Both the position numbers and the translations under genes were made by a program. Positions 1-11,822 of a stretch of DNA of 64,000 nt are shown here, in pieces. Origin of the DNA: Oceanipulchritudo coccoides (GTDB taxonomy: Bacteria > Verrucomicrobiota > Verrucomicrobiia > Opitutales > Oceanipulchritudinaceae). The notes beneath the pieces are model-generated. The model was not told the DNA's origin and did not search any database. It worked only from the letters and a program-made list of their open reading frames with translations. Each line of letters opens with the position of its first letter. The first letter of the stretch is position 1. Location of the stretch: NCBI RefSeq assembly GCF_010500615.1, contig NZ_JAAGNX010000001.1, forward strand, positions 1,317,531 to 1,381,530, written 5' to 3'.

Positions 1-1
1 G

Positions 2-190
2 AGCAACTACCCATGGATTTACCAAGCCAATTTTGGGTTCATGTATGTCATTGTCCGCTTACCCGGCGAGGCCATGTGGCTCTACAGCCCGACTCTCGGC
101 TTTGTCTACGTGGACGAGGGTGATAGAGGTCGATTCTACTTGTTCGATAACGGATGGACTTTCGACAACTTCATCAATCCTCAAGGTTAA
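2..190 (+). CDS. C-terminal end of a secreted aromatic-rich protein (partial)
   Basis: The frame is open from the window edge to a TAA and gives the last 62 residues of a gene that begins outside the window. The tail is crowded with aromatic residues in a spaced pattern (Pro-Trp-Ile-Tyr, Gly-Phe-Met-Tyr, Met-Trp-Leu-Tyr, Gly-Phe-Val-Tyr, Gly-Trp-Thr-Phe). Similar spacing occurs at the C-terminus of the exported protein at 43940-44926 and in the N-terminal part of the one at 50608-51945. I infer an exported protein carrying the same module. A strong hairpin follows within 20 bases. No function can be assigned. Confidence 0.7.
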   Translation, partial: SNYPWIYQANFGFMYVIVRLPGEAMWLYSPTLGFVYVDEGDRGRFYLFDNGWTFDNFINPQG

Positions 191-206
191 TTCTTAGATA
201 ATTCTT

Positions 207-246
207 TTCAAGGCGACCTCCAGATGGGGGTCGCCTTGAAACTTTT
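207..246 (+). terminator. Rho-independent-like terminator hairpin
   Basis: The arms TTCAAGGCGACC (207-218) and GGTCGCCTTGAA (229-240) are perfect reverse complements over 12 pairs. Three further pairs, one of them T-G, can form inside and leave a 4-base loop. A short T-rich stretch (243-246) follows. The hairpin lies 16 bases after the stop of the partial gene and 25 bases before the TonB receptor start, so it should separate the two transcripts. Confidence 0.75.
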
Positions 247-270
247 AAATCCTTTAAACTGCGTGAACAG

Positions 271-3200
271 ATGAAAATTCAGGAAGCTTTTCTCAAGGTC
301 TTTGTGCTCCTTGTTGTCTTTGCCACCCCGTTGTTTAGTCAGAGCGTGACTTCCTCCGGCATTGGCGGCGTTGTCAGATCCTCATCGGGTGATCTGGCGA
401 ATAATGTATCTGTTCAGGCACTACACGTGCCCTCGGGTAGTCGCTTTACGACGACCACCAACTCCGAAGGTCGTTACAATATCGGTGGTATGCGTGTAGG
501 GGGTCCTTACCGGATCACCTTCACCGCCCCCAATGGGGATCAATCCGTCGTGGATAACATCTCCCTGAGCCTTCAGCAGCAGAGAATCCTCAATACGCGT
601 GTCCGCCCCTCTGGCGATATATTCGAGCTTGATGCCTTTGAAGTGACCGCCAATGAATTTTCCTCGACCTTTAACGAGAACAAGCAGGGATCGAGCACGA
701 TTATCAACGCTGAAAGCATTAGCCGGATTCCTACGGTCAGTCGCAGCATCAATGACATCGTTCGCCTGGATCCAAGAATGGCGTCCTACGACGAAGATAG
801 CGGGACGCTTTCCGCAGGCGGTAAAAACACCCGTTATAACTCCCTGCTCATTGATGGGGTGCCCACGAATGATTCCTTCGGCCTGTCAGACAGCGGCCTT
901 CCTGCTTTGAAGCAGCCGTTTTCCCTCGAGGGAATTGCTGAAGTGAGCGTCCAACTGTCTCCTTACTCAGTCGAAAACGCGGGCTTTACCGGTGCGGCGA
1001 TCTCGGCTGTGACCAAAAGCGGCACGAATACATTCAAAGGCTCGGTTTTTGGATTCTACCGGAATGAATCGATGGTCGGTGAGCTGGAGGATCTTTACTG
1101 GGTCAATCGCAACAAGACGCTTCCTGAAGGAACAGAGGAAGAGACGATCGTCCCGATTGACAATTTCGAAGAATATACAGCAGGTTTCACGGTTGGTGGT
1201 CCCATCATCAAGGATAAGCTATTCTTCTTCGCACTTTATGAAACGGTTGAGGAAACCGTTACACAGGATCCGGGGACATGGTTTCCAACTCAGGAGCAAT
1301 TAGACCGTATTTCGTTCATGATTGATGAAGTGTATCAATTTGACCCCGGCGTCCTCACGGAACCTGATTCACTCACGCGGGTGGATGATAAATACCTTCT
1401 CAAGCTCGACTGGAATATTTCTGACAAGCATCGTCTGACCACCCGTTACCAACTGACAGAAGGCGAAGATCCAAATTATCCAGACAGTGGCTTTAACAGC
1501 GTGGCCTTCACGAGCCATAATTATATCCAGAATTTCGAACTGAAGGATTACGCCGTTGAATTATTCTCAAATTGGTCTTCCACCTTCCAAACGGAAATTC
1601 TGGCCTCCTTCAAGGAGTACAATCAGTTTCGCGCGCTTGTCACAGATCCGCTTCCCGAAATACAAATCTCCTCGGTCGATGGCATCGATGGGGATCCGGG
1701 TTCAGTTTGGATCGGAGCCGAAGGTAACAGCCAGGCAAATAACCTGAATGTTGAGACAACCACCGTTCGTTCGAAGATCTCATGGCTCATCGGCGATCAC
1801 TCAATCAAGGCCGGCATCCAGTATGAGAATTTTGCCAATGTTAATGAATTCATCCCGAATCGCTTTGGCCGCTGGTTTTTCCGCAATGGTGTTCAGTCTT
1901 TTGAGAACGCAGACAATCCGGGCAACGTGGAAAACTACAGCCTGACGCTTCCCGCTCCGGGACAGAGCGGTATTGCTGAATGGGAAATGTCGATCGTGTC
2001 TGCTTTCATTGAAGACAACTGGAAGGCGACAGAGGATTTAACACTCAATTTCGGCTTGAGGATAGATTTTCCTGTTCTTGATGACGTTCCCACATTGGCT
2101 AGGTCTTCCTCAGAAGGAACATTTGAAGAGGTTTTTGGCTATACAAATCAAAATACTTTGGATGGGAATTATGTCATCCAGCCACGCGTTGGCTTCAATT
2201 ACGCTTTTGATGAAGATCGTACAGTCCAGTTGCGGGGTGGGGCAGGTCTCTTTTTTGGTACAGCTCCACACGTCTGGATTTCATCGATTTACGTGAACAA
2301 CGGGAATTCTCAGGAGAGTTATTACGCCTCCGTTCAACAAACCCCGGCCTTTTCCGCGGACCCGAATAATCCGCCCATTCCTGATGCGGTCAATGCGCGC
2401 GTAAATGTTGATCTCGTAGACGAAGACTTTGAGATGCCAAGCGAGTGGAAATCCAACCTCGCGCTCGATGTGCAGATCATGGACAACATGGTCTTTACGC
2501 TCGATGCCGCAGTGTCCTGGACGAATAAGGACATTCATTACGTCCACGAAAACTTGAAGCGTGCTTCGAATTTCCTGAATCCCGACGGTTTCATCGCTGA
2601 CGGCCGCACGGAATACGACAATGCCCAGGCGCGCTCACGCGAAGCTGGCTACCGGGATGTGATCCGGCTCACGAATACCGAAAAGGGTTATTCTCGCCAA
2701 GTAACGACCCGTTTGGAAGGGCGCGCATTCGAAAACCTCAGTTACAATCTAGGTTATACCTACACGCGGGCAAAGAATGTGAATGACGGTCTCGCCTCGA
2801 CTGCATATTCCAACTGGACTAACAATGTTGGCTTTAACCCCAATGATGAAATCCTTGGCCGTAGTCGCTATGAAACGACTCATCGCATGGTGGCCAGTGC
2901 AACCTACTCGCACAAGTGGTCGGAGAAACACATGACCATTTTCTCGATGTTCTATGACGGTCGCACGGGCCGACCCTTCTCTTTTGTCATGGGCGATGGA
3001 GGACCCACGGATATCAATAACGACGGCAATACCTCAAATGACCTGTTCTATGTCCCAACTGGCGTTGACGATCCGCTCATTGTCTGGGGCGGGAACAATA
3101 GTGAGGAAAATCTTGCCCTCGCTGCTGAGTGGATGGCCGGCATCGAGAAGATTGACGGGCTGGGCAAATACAAAGGCGAGGTCGTTCCCCGCAACAGCGG

Positions 3201-3528
3201 GACATCGCCATGGATTCACCAGTTTGATATCGGAATTACTCACCAGATCACGCTCTTTAATGACCATAAGCTCGAGCTGATTTTTGCCATCGAAAACTTT
3301 GGCAACCTCCTCAATGATCAGTGGGGTCTTGAGCGACGCATTAATGGCAGTGGAGGCAACCTTCCGATCATTACCGTAAACAATACAACCCGTCTCGTTG
3401 ATGGTGAGCGCCGTCCCGTTTATGCCTATTATCCAAACCTGGACAATCTCTCAGAGAAGGAATGGTACCAGACGCGGACATTCTCCTCGCGCTGGGCCAT
3501 GCAGCTTGGCGTGCGATACAGTTTTTAA
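271..3528 (+). CDS. TonB-dependent outer-membrane receptor, Oar-like, with carboxypeptidase-regulatory-like domain
   Basis: This is a 1085-residue outer-membrane transporter. A signal peptide (about residues 1-24, hydrophobic core then SQS) leads into a carboxypeptidase-regulatory-like beta-sandwich (about 28-115, with Gly-Gly-Val-Val near its start and SEGRYNI in the middle). A plug domain follows (about 120-260, with LLIDGVPTND and ISAVTKSGTN typical of Oar/SusC-like plugs). The rest is a long beta-barrel ending in a terminal Phe, as expected for outer-membrane insertion. Energy would come from TonB-ExbBD, which are not in the window. The substrate is unknown; Oar relatives handle large molecules such as peptides or glycans. 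No SusD-like partner is adjacent, so a SusCD glycan system is unlikely here. The ATG at 271 gives an intact signal peptide. Confidence 0.9.
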   Translation: MKIQEAFLKVFVLLVVFATPLFSQSVTSSGIGGVVRSSSGDLANNVSVQALHVPSGSRFTTTTNSEGRYNIGGMRVGGPYRITFTAPNGDQSVVDNISLSLQQQRILNTRVRPSGDIFELDAFEVTANEFSSTFNENKQGSSTIINAESISRIPTVSRSINDIVRLDPRMASYDEDSGTLSAGGKNTRYNSLLIDGVPTNDSFGLSDSGLPALKQPFSLEGIAEVSVQLSPYSVENAGFTGAAISAVTKSGTNTFKGSVFGFYRNESMVGELEDLYWVNRNKTLPEGTEEETIVPIDNFEEYTAGFTVGGPIIKDKLFFFALYETVEETVTQDPGTWFPTQEQLDRISFMIDEVYQFDPGVLTEPDSLTRVDDKYLLKLDWNISDKHRLTTRYQLTEGEDPNYPDSGFNSVAFTSHNYIQNFELKDYAVELFSNWSSTFQTEILASFKEYNQFRALVTDPLPEIQISSVDGIDGDPGSVWIGAEGNSQANNLNVETTTVRSKISWLIGDHSIKAGIQYENFANVNEFIPNRFGRWFFRNGVQSFENADNPGNVENYSLTLPAPGQSGIAEWEMSIVSAFIEDNWKATEDLTLNFGLRIDFPVLDDVPTLARSSSEGTFEEVFGYTNQNTLDGNYVIQPRVGFNYAFDEDRTVQLRGGAGLFFGTAPHVWISSIYVNNGNSQESYYASVQQTPAFSADPNNPPIPDAVNARVNVDLVDEDFEMPSEWKSNLALDVQIMDNMVFTLDAAVSWTNKDIHYVHENLKRASNFLNPDGFIADGRTEYDNAQARSREAGYRDVIRLTNTEKGYSRQVTTRLEGRAFENLSYNLGYTYTRAKNVNDGLASTAYSNWTNNVGFNPNDEILGRSRYETTHRMVASATYSHKWSEKHMTIFSMFYDGRTGRPFSFVMGDGGPTDINNDGNTSNDLFYVPTGVDDPLIVWGGNNSEENLALAAEWMAGIEKIDGLGKYKGEVVPRNSGTSPWIHQFDIGITHQITLFNDHKLELIFAIENFGNLLNDQWGLERRINGSGGNLPIITVNNTTRLVDGERRPVYAYYPNLDNLSEKEWYQTRTFSSRWAMQLGVRYSF

Positions 3529-3559
3529 ACACTTGTTGATATAGCCAAGGCGTGTGGTG

Positions 3560-3581
3560 TTGCAGGCATCCCTGCCTGCAA
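3560..3581. repeat. REP-like hairpin, copy 1
   Basis: TTGCAGGCA (3560-3568) and TGCCTGCAA (3573-3581) pair perfectly around a TCCC loop. The core CAGGCATCCCTGCCTG recurs 46 bases further on. The pair sits between two convergent genes and can act as a two-way transcription stop, but the shared core suggests a dispersed REP-type repeat rather than an ordinary terminator. Confidence 0.75.
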
Positions 3582-3602
3582 AACAAAAACAAAAGTAACA
3601 CA

Positions 3603-3633
3603 GTGTCACAGGCATCCCTGCCTGTGGAAACAC
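3603..3633. repeat. REP-like hairpin, copy 2
   Basis: CACAGGCA (3607-3614) and TGCCTGTG (3619-3626) pair around the same TCCC loop as copy 1. An outer GTGT/ACAC pair (3603-3606 with 3630-3633) extends the stem after a 3-base bulge. The last base overlaps the stop codon of the oxidoreductase gene on the minus strand. Confidence 0.75.
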
Positions 3634-6578
3634 TACTTCAGCGCATCATGCAGGACCTCAATCGGGTGCAAGGCCGTGCGCCCGGTACCATCGTGGATCT
3701 GGTGACGGCAACTGGTTCCCGGGGCGGCAATAATCGTGTCGGCAGCGGACCGGCGCACAGTCGGGAACAGTACGAGTTCACCAACTGCTTGGGAAAGGGC
3801 ATAGTGTTCTTTCTCGTAGCCAAAGGATCCGGCCATCCCGCAACACCCACTTGGAATTAATTCCACTGTGAAATTTCTTGGCAGGCGGAGCGCCTCCAAA
3901 CTTCCCTTGGGACCCGTGAGGGCCTTCTGGAAACAGTGCCCGTGGAGCTTCACCTTATGATGTTCATCGGTGAACGCATCTGGAGAAATTCTGCCTGCCT
4001 TCGCTTCCCGGGCAATGAAGGCCTCCACCATGTAGCAATGCGGGGCCATCCTTCGGGCGGCTTCCTTGTATTCGGTTTTGGCCAGATCAAGAGCCTCATC
4101 GACGAAGGTCAGTATCCCGGATGGTTCCACCCCAACCATCGGCTTCTCCGCAGTCACCTTTTCGCCCAGAAGGCGCAGGTTCTCGTTAATGAGCATTTTG
4201 GCATCGCGGACAAGTCCCTTGGATAGCCAGGTGCGCCCGCTGTATTTATGCTCGGGAATCTCCACCGCGTAGCCAAGGCGTTCCAGCAAGGTGACCGCTT
4301 TTATCCCGACATGGACATCGGTGAAATTGGTGAATTCGTCATTAAAAAACCAGACAGAACCGACCTTGCCCGCATTGGCATGCGGGACATGTTTATCAAA
4401 CCAGAAGGAAAAGGTGGACTTGGGAAGCAGGGGAATAGTCCGGTCTGGATGGAACCCGACAAGTTTGTTCAGGAGACGCCGGATTGGAGCAGCGCCGAAG
4501 AGGGCGTTCCACGCCCAAGGCGCATAGGAAGCCAGTTTCTGGCTCCATGGAAATGTGGCAACCATCCTTGCACGAAGTGGAACCCGGTGAGCATCGTAGT
4601 AATGCTGCATGAACTCGGCCTTGAGCTTTGCCATATCCACTGTGGACGGGCATTCCTTCTTGCAGCCCTTGCAGGAAAGGCACAGGTCGAGCACCTCCTT
4701 GACATCCGGGTTGTCAAAGACGGAGGTCTGTGCGTCGCGCGGACCTTCGGTCAGGGCATGGCGCAGCATGTTTGCCCGTGCGCGTGTCGTGTCTTTTTCA
4801 TTACGGGTCGCCATGTAGCTCGGGCACATCGTTCCGCCGGAAAGATGGGTCTTTCGGCAATCGCCCGAGCCGTTGCACATTTCTGCTGCCCCGAGCATGC
4901 CATTGGTCGAGGACCAATCAAACAGCGTTTTGGGTTCCTTAGTCTCCTGGCCCGGGGCATAACGCAGGGAGCTGTTCATGGGCGGTGTCCCGACGATCTT
5001 CCTCGGATTGAAAACCCCCTGTGGATCCCAGCTCTGCTTGACTTGTTCGACCAAGGCGTAGTTTTTCTCGCCAATCATCTGCTTGAGAAACTCACCGCGC
5101 AGGCGTCCGTCGCCATGCTCGCCGGAGAGCGATCCGCGATATTCCTTAACAAGCTCGGCAATCGTTTGCGCAACTTCACGGAACATCCGGTTGCCCTCCT
5201 CGGTTTTCAAGTCGATGATTGGCCGCAGATGAATTTCGCCGGAGCCGGCGTGCGCGTAGTGCACACAGTCCAACCCGAATCGCTCCTTGAGGCGACGATT
5301 GAATTCACCAATGTAAGCGGGCAGGTCTGAAACCCTGACGGCCGTATCCTCGACCACGGGCACCGGCTTGGCATCGCCCGGCATGTTTGAAAGCAGTCCC
5401 AGGCCGGCCTTGCGTAAATTCCAGATCTTTACGGTGTCATCCCCGAAGAGCACCGGGTAGGCATAGCCGAGTCCCGCTTGCCGCATCTCTTCAGTTATTT
5501 CATTGGTGATTGCCTTCACGGCTTCCTCGGATTGTCCGCGAATCTCCGTGACGAGCACCGCGCCCGGATCTCCCTCAATGAAAAACCTGTTTTCGCGATG
5601 CTCGATGCTGCGCGCGGTACAGTCGAGAATGTAGCGATCAATCAATTCAACGGCAAAGCAATCGTATTTGACCGAGATCTGGGTCGCCAGCAGGGCCTGC
5701 TCAACCGATTCAAACTGCGCGCAGAGAAGACCATCCACGGGTTCAGGCATGGGCAGGCAGCGCAGTTTCATTTCAGTGACGAGGCAGAGAGTTCCCTCGC
5801 TCCCGGCAATCAATTTTCCGAAGTTAAATGGCTTATCGCTTTCCGGATCAAAGCAATCTGTGTCCATCAACAGATCCAGCGCGTAGCCCGTATTGCGCCG
5901 CGGGATTGCCGGATCGGGAAATTCTTTCCGGATTTCCTCGCGATTTTCGGGATCCCCGAGCATACCGCGGATATCCCTGTAGATTTGTGTTTCCAACGAT
6001 TCCGGGCCGTTACACTTGGCCTCAAACGCTTTTTTGCTCAGCGGACCGAAAACCACCTTTGAGCCGTCCGCAAGAAGCGCCGTTACCTCGAGAAGATGGT
6101 CCCGCATGCTGCCGTACTTGATTGAGTTGGAACCACAGGAATTGTTGCCCAACATGCCGCCCATCATGGCCCGGTTCTGGGTCGAGGTCTCTGGCCCGAA
6201 AAGCAATCTATGCGGCTCAAGCGCCATATTCAGCTCGTTGCGAATCACCCCCGGTTGGCAGCGCACCCACGATTCCTTGCGATTGATTTCCAATATCTTG
6301 GTAAAGTGCCTCGAGACATCGACGACAATCCCGCTACCGACAACCTGGCCGGCCAGCGATGTCCCAGCAGTCCGCGGGATCAAGCCGATCCTGTTCGTCC
6401 TGGCAAAATTCACCAACTCGACGAGGTCCTCCTCGCATTCGGGGATAGAGACAGCCAGCGGCACCTCTTGATAAGCGGAAGCATCCGTGGCATACAGGCG
6501 CCGCATCAGCTCACCAGTGTGGAAAGCACCCTTCAGCCGGGAGGCCAGTTTAGACAGGTTGTTTGCTTTCCCATTCAT
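3633..6578 (-). CDS. FAD-linked oxidase / 4Fe-4S / CCG-domain fusion (YdiJ-like 2-hydroxyacid dehydrogenase)
   Basis: This is a 981-residue flavoprotein that most likely oxidises a D-2-hydroxyacid (2-hydroxyglutarate, lactate or glycolate) and passes electrons to the quinone pool or another carrier. The N-terminal half is an FAD_binding_4 (PCMH) domain with GNNSCGSNSIKYG at the flavin site and a FAD-oxidase C domain. The C-terminal half has two ferredoxin-like cysteine clusters (CNGSGDC...MC and CLSCKGCKKEC), then cysteine-rich CCG motifs (HGHCFQKAL, SGCCGMAGSFGYE). This joins in one chain what GlcD and GlcF do separately. The length matches YdiJ (about 1000 residues). Substrate is not decidable from sequence. 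The gene is convergent with the TonB receptor and divergent from icd. Confidence 0.88.
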   Translation of the reverse strand: MNGKANNLSKLASRLKGAFHTGELMRRLYATDASAYQEVPLAVSIPECEEDLVELVNFARTNRIGLIPRTAGTSLAGQVVGSGIVVDVSRHFTKILEINRKESWVRCQPGVIRNELNMALEPHRLLFGPETSTQNRAMMGGMLGNNSCGSNSIKYGSMRDHLLEVTALLADGSKVVFGPLSKKAFEAKCNGPESLETQIYRDIRGMLGDPENREEIRKEFPDPAIPRRNTGYALDLLMDTDCFDPESDKPFNFGKLIAGSEGTLCLVTEMKLRCLPMPEPVDGLLCAQFESVEQALLATQISVKYDCFAVELIDRYILDCTARSIEHRENRFFIEGDPGAVLVTEIRGQSEEAVKAITNEITEEMRQAGLGYAYPVLFGDDTVKIWNLRKAGLGLLSNMPGDAKPVPVVEDTAVRVSDLPAYIGEFNRRLKERFGLDCVHYAHAGSGEIHLRPIIDLKTEEGNRMFREVAQTIAELVKEYRGSLSGEHGDGRLRGEFLKQMIGEKNYALVEQVKQSWDPQGVFNPRKIVGTPPMNSSLRYAPGQETKEPKTLFDWSSTNGMLGAAEMCNGSGDCRKTHLSGGTMCPSYMATRNEKDTTRARANMLRHALTEGPRDAQTSVFDNPDVKEVLDLCLSCKGCKKECPSTVDMAKLKAEFMQHYYDAHRVPLRARMVATFPWSQKLASYAPWAWNALFGAAPIRRLLNKLVGFHPDRTIPLLPKSTFSFWFDKHVPHANAGKVGSVWFFNDEFTNFTDVHVGIKAVTLLERLGYAVEIPEHKYSGRTWLSKGLVRDAKMLINENLRLLGEKVTAEKPMVGVEPSGILTFVDEALDLAKTEYKEAARRMAPHCYMVEAFIAREAKAGRISPDAFTDEHHKVKLHGHCFQKALTGPKGSLEALRLPRNFTVELIPSGCCGMAGSFGYEKEHYALSQAVGELVLFPTVRRSAADTIIAAPGTSCRHQIHDGTGRTALHPIEVLHDALK

Positions 6579-6594
6579 CGGATCATTTGAGTAG

Positions 6595-8940
<2,346 letters not shown>

Positions 8941-8957
8941 CAGGTGGATGAATTCGC

Positions 8958-9341
8958 TCAGTTCCCGCTACCGGGAAGGGGCGGCAACTTGGGAGGTCCA
9001 AGCAATTCCCTCATGACCGTGCTGTAGAGGACGGGTTTCTTCCAGTAGGGAATTTTGTACTCGTCGAGTAATTCAATGTTTTCATCGGTGAGACATCCGG
9101 AAACAACAGCCACCCTGACCTGGGGGAATTTGACTTTGCACTGAAGGCATAGAGCCACGCCCCATCCATCGGGCAGCCGGTGGTCGGCGATCATCAGGTC
9201 AAGCGCTTGTGTTTCGTCCTCAAGCGCAGCGATAGCATCTTCAACGCCTGCAACAACTTTTACCTTATGGCCCATTCCTTCAATGGTTTCGCAGGCAATT
9301 TGGCTGAGCTCAGGTTCGTCCTCTACTAAAAGAATATTCAT
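8958..9341 (-). CDS. Stand-alone response-regulator receiver protein
   Basis: A single CheY-like receiver domain of 127 residues with no output domain. It starts ILLVEDEP, which supplies the acidic pocket (Glu-Asp), has the predicted phospho-acceptor Asp in MIADHRLPDGW, a Ser in AVVSG at the switch position and the conserved Lys in WKKP. It should receive phosphate from a histidine kinase and signal through protein contacts. No kinase is nearby. The frame runs further upstream to 9392, but those 17 residues lie outside the fold, so the ATG at 9341 is preferred although no clear ribosome site precedes it. The gene is convergent with icd. Confidence 0.8.
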   Translation of the reverse strand: MNILLVEDEPELSQIACETIEGMGHKVKVVAGVEDAIAALEDETQALDLMIADHRLPDGWGVALCLQCKVKFPQVRVAVVSGCLTDENIELLDEYKIPYWKKPVLYSTVMRELLGPPKLPPLPGSGN

Positions 9342-9473
9342 TTGAGGGAAAGTATCGGTTCCAATTAACCCCGTATGGGTGTGATTGAGCATTTAGAGTG
9401 TAAGGCCATACTCTGTCAAGATTCAGCCGTACTGCTTGTCAAACTCCAGAAAACGGCCCATCCGCCGCGCTTA

Positions 9474-10349
9474 TTAGAGAATTTCAAAAAGCTGGCTCAA
9501 GTCGGTGATGACAAAGTCCGGGCGGACGGACCGGCAATCCGGATCGTCTGTTCGCCAGCGCAAGGACCGCTTGTCACCTGCAAAGAGTACCGTCTGGAAG
9601 CCCAGCGCTTTCGCTGGCCAGATGTCGTTGCGTAAATCATTTCCGACATAGAGCGTATCGTGAGGTGATATTCCATCCACCTCCAGGACTTGCTTCAGTC
9701 TCTGGTAGAGCCCGGTCGAAGGTTTTCCCTCACGCTCCATCCATGACCAGACGCAGTGTTTGCTATCAAAGGCATATTCCGTGTGAGGCTTGCTGATTAA
9801 CGCGGGAAAGAGCAGGGGCGTGTAAAATTGAGCGTTTGAAACAATCCCGAGGTGCAGGCCCTCCCGCGTGAGCCGGCTAAGGGTCTCCTCAAGATTTGGC
9901 ATTGGCCAGCATGGATTGACACGGCATTCATGGTCCACGATGGCCAGCTGGACATCACCGCTTCCTGCCAGAAAACCGGCATTTTTCGATTCCTCAATCA
10001 GGTCCTGCCAAACTTCCTCAATATGCACTTCCGGATAGTCGATGCCCGCCTTGGCGCGATCTCTGCGAAAGCGCTGGAGGGTGCCCATGAAGTTCGCCGA
10101 CCAAGGGGCTTCGCGGTCAAGGACCTCATAGCCCGCTGTTTCCAACGCAGCCATGATAGCCGGGGAGCGATCCTCGTTTTCGGCGAGGCTAATATCCCCT
10201 GAAGCGGAAATGAAGAGTGTCCCGTAAACATCAAAGACAACAGCCTTCAAGCCCGGCACCTTCGACACAAGCTTCGGCTCGCCCGTCTCTACCGGATCGA
10301 GCGGGCTGGAATGCGCCCGTATATGATCAATCAGCTGGTGATTTGCCAT
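9474..10349 (-). CDS. HAD-superfamily hydrolase
   Basis: A 291-residue haloacid dehalogenase-like phosphatase. Motif I is FDVYGTLF with the nucleophilic Asp and the acid/base position occupied by Tyr-Gly rather than a second Asp (DVYGT is common in the dehalogenase/HAD-IA branch). SNAQFY gives motif II, and YVGNDLRNDIWPAKALGF gives the motif IV Asp pair. The substrate is not predictable. The ATG at 10349 is chosen over a TTG one codon earlier. It lies 18 bases after ffh on the same strand and is probably cotranscribed with it. Confidence 0.82.
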   Translation of the reverse strand: MANHQLIDHIRAHSSPLDPVETGEPKLVSKVPGLKAVVFDVYGTLFISASGDISLAENEDRSPAIMAALETAGYEVLDREAPWSANFMGTLQRFRRDRAKAGIDYPEVHIEEVWQDLIEESKNAGFLAGSGDVQLAIVDHECRVNPCWPMPNLEETLSRLTREGLHLGIVSNAQFYTPLLFPALISKPHTEYAFDSKHCVWSWMEREGKPSTGLYQRLKQVLEVDGISPHDTLYVGNDLRNDIWPAKALGFQTVLFAGDKRSLRWRTDDPDCRSVRPDFVITDLSQLFEIL

Positions 10350-10367
10350 CAATGAATCCGTTTCCGC

Positions 10368-11750
10368 TTACATGCGTGGAAGGCCGCCCATTCCGCCCAT
10401 GTTTCCGAGATCCGGCATGTCCGGCATGCCTGCTCCCGATTTCTGCATCTTTTTCATCATTTTCCGCGCCTTCGGACCCTTCATCATCCGCATCATCTTC
10501 TTCATCTGCTGGAACTGCTTGATGAGCGCATTGAGATCCTTGACCGGAAGGCCAGCTCCCCGGGAGATGCGCGCCCGCCGGCTACCGTTGAGCAACTGCG
10601 GATTCTGACGCTCCTGCAGCGTCATCGATTGGATCAGGGCTTCCGTGTGCTTGAGTTTCTTCTCCTCCTTGTCGCCCACCTCAACATTTCCCATGCCCGG
10701 CATCATTTTCATGAGCCCGCCGAGGGAACCCATCTTCTTGACGGCCTGCATCTGGCTCAGGAAATCCTCAAAATTGAATTCAGCGCGCTGCATTTTTTCG
10801 GCCATGCGCTTGGCCTCATCCTCGTCAATCGTATCCTGGGCCTTTTCCACGAGCGAAACAACATCACCCATTCCCAGGATGCGTCCGGCCAGCCGGTCCG
10901 GGTGGAAAACTTCCAGATCAGTGACCTTTTCCCCTGTTCCGAGAAACTTGATCGGGACCTGGGCGATTGCCTTCATCGAAAGGGCGGCCCCGCCACGGGT
11001 GTCGCCATCCAGCTTGCTCAGGGCAATTCCCGTGAGCCCAACTGCCTCGTGAAAGGTCTTCGCAACATTGACTGCTTCCTGCCCGAGGGCGGCATCGGCG
11101 ACGAGAATGCTTTCGTCCGGCTGGACCTCCTTTTTCAGGTCGACCACTTCCTTGACCAGGGGTTCGTCAATCTGGAGACGCCCAGCAGTGTCAAAAATGA
11201 TTGCGTCGGCACCTTGTTCCTTGGCCCATTCCCAGCCGTTACGGCCTATTTTCCGGACATTTTTGCTATCCCGTTCGCCATAGAAAAGGATGTCATTGTC
11301 TCGGGCCAGCGTCTCGAGCTGGTCAATAGCCGCCGGGCGGTAGACGTCACAGGCAATTACTGCGGGGGTGTAGCCATTCTTGCGCAAGTGCAGGGCCAGC
11401 TTCCCGGCAAAGGTTGTCTTCCCGGAGCCTTGCAGCCCCAACAATAAAACACGCAGGGGCTTCTTGTCCTCCAGGGCGGTCGACCCTTCCCCGAGGAGGC
11501 TGACCAGCTCGTCATGGATGATCTTGACGATCATCTGTCCGGGCGTGACTGACTTCAGGACTGCCTGGCCTTCACACTGTTTGGCCACCCGATCGATGAA
11601 CTCACGGGCCACGCGAAAATGGACGTCCGCAGCGAGCAGGGCCTTACGGACCTCCTGCAGGCTTTCGGTCATGTTCTCTTCGGTCAATTTGGCCTGGCCG
11701 CGCAATGAGCGCAGGGCATTTCCGAGTCGATCAGTCAGGGATTCCAACAT
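10368..11750 (-). CDS. ffh: Signal recognition particle protein Ffh
   Basis: This is the GTPase that binds signal peptides of nascent membrane proteins together with 4.5S RNA and delivers ribosomes to FtsY and SecYEG. The order is N domain (about 1-90), then G domain with GLQGSGKTT (105-113), DTAGRL and [15 protein letters not shown], then a Met-rich M domain. The M domain holds the RNA-binding helix region ([11 protein letters not shown]) and ends in a Met/Gly-rich tail. At 460 residues it is normal length. The ATG at 11750 fits the family N-terminus ([19 protein letters not shown]); a TTG three codons upstream is less likely. It probably shares a transcript with the HAD gene downstream. No SRP RNA gene was found in the window. 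Confidence 0.96.
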   Translation of the reverse strand: MLESLTDRLGNALRSLRGQAKLTEENMTESLQEVRKALLAADVHFRVAREFIDRVAKQCEGQAVLKSVTPGQMIVKIIHDELVSLLGEGSTALEDKKPLRVLLLGLQGSGKTTFAGKLALHLRKNGYTPAVIACDVYRPAAIDQLETLARDNDILFYGERDSKNVRKIGRNGWEWAKEQGADAIIFDTAGRLQIDEPLVKEVVDLKKEVQPDESILVADAALGQEAVNVAKTFHEAVGLTGIALSKLDGDTRGGAALSMKAIAQVPIKFLGTGEKVTDLEVFHPDRLAGRILGMGDVVSLVEKAQDTIDEDEAKRMAEKMQRAEFNFEDFLSQMQAVKKMGSLGGLMKMMPGMGNVEVGDKEEKKLKHTEALIQSMTLQERQNPQLLNGSRRARISRGAGLPVKDLNALIKQFQQMKKMMRMMKGPKARKMMKKMQKSGAGMPDMPDLGNMGGMGGLPRM

Positions 11751-11822
11751 AGCCCGCAAGCAATGGGAATTGGTGCCATCGAGTCAAGCGGGGAGGACCG
11801 CCAAATTAGGATTGTGCCCGGG

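Noticed and set aside
4248-5330. 360-residue plus-strand frame
   Set aside because: It is antisense to the FAD/Fe-S oxidoreductase gene, has no recognisable motif, and the opposite strand encodes clear domains across the same bases.
8962-8977. TTCCCG-CTAC-CGGGAA hairpin near the 3' end of icd
   Set aside because: It lies within the coding end of the receiver gene and has no T run, so a terminator role is not supported.
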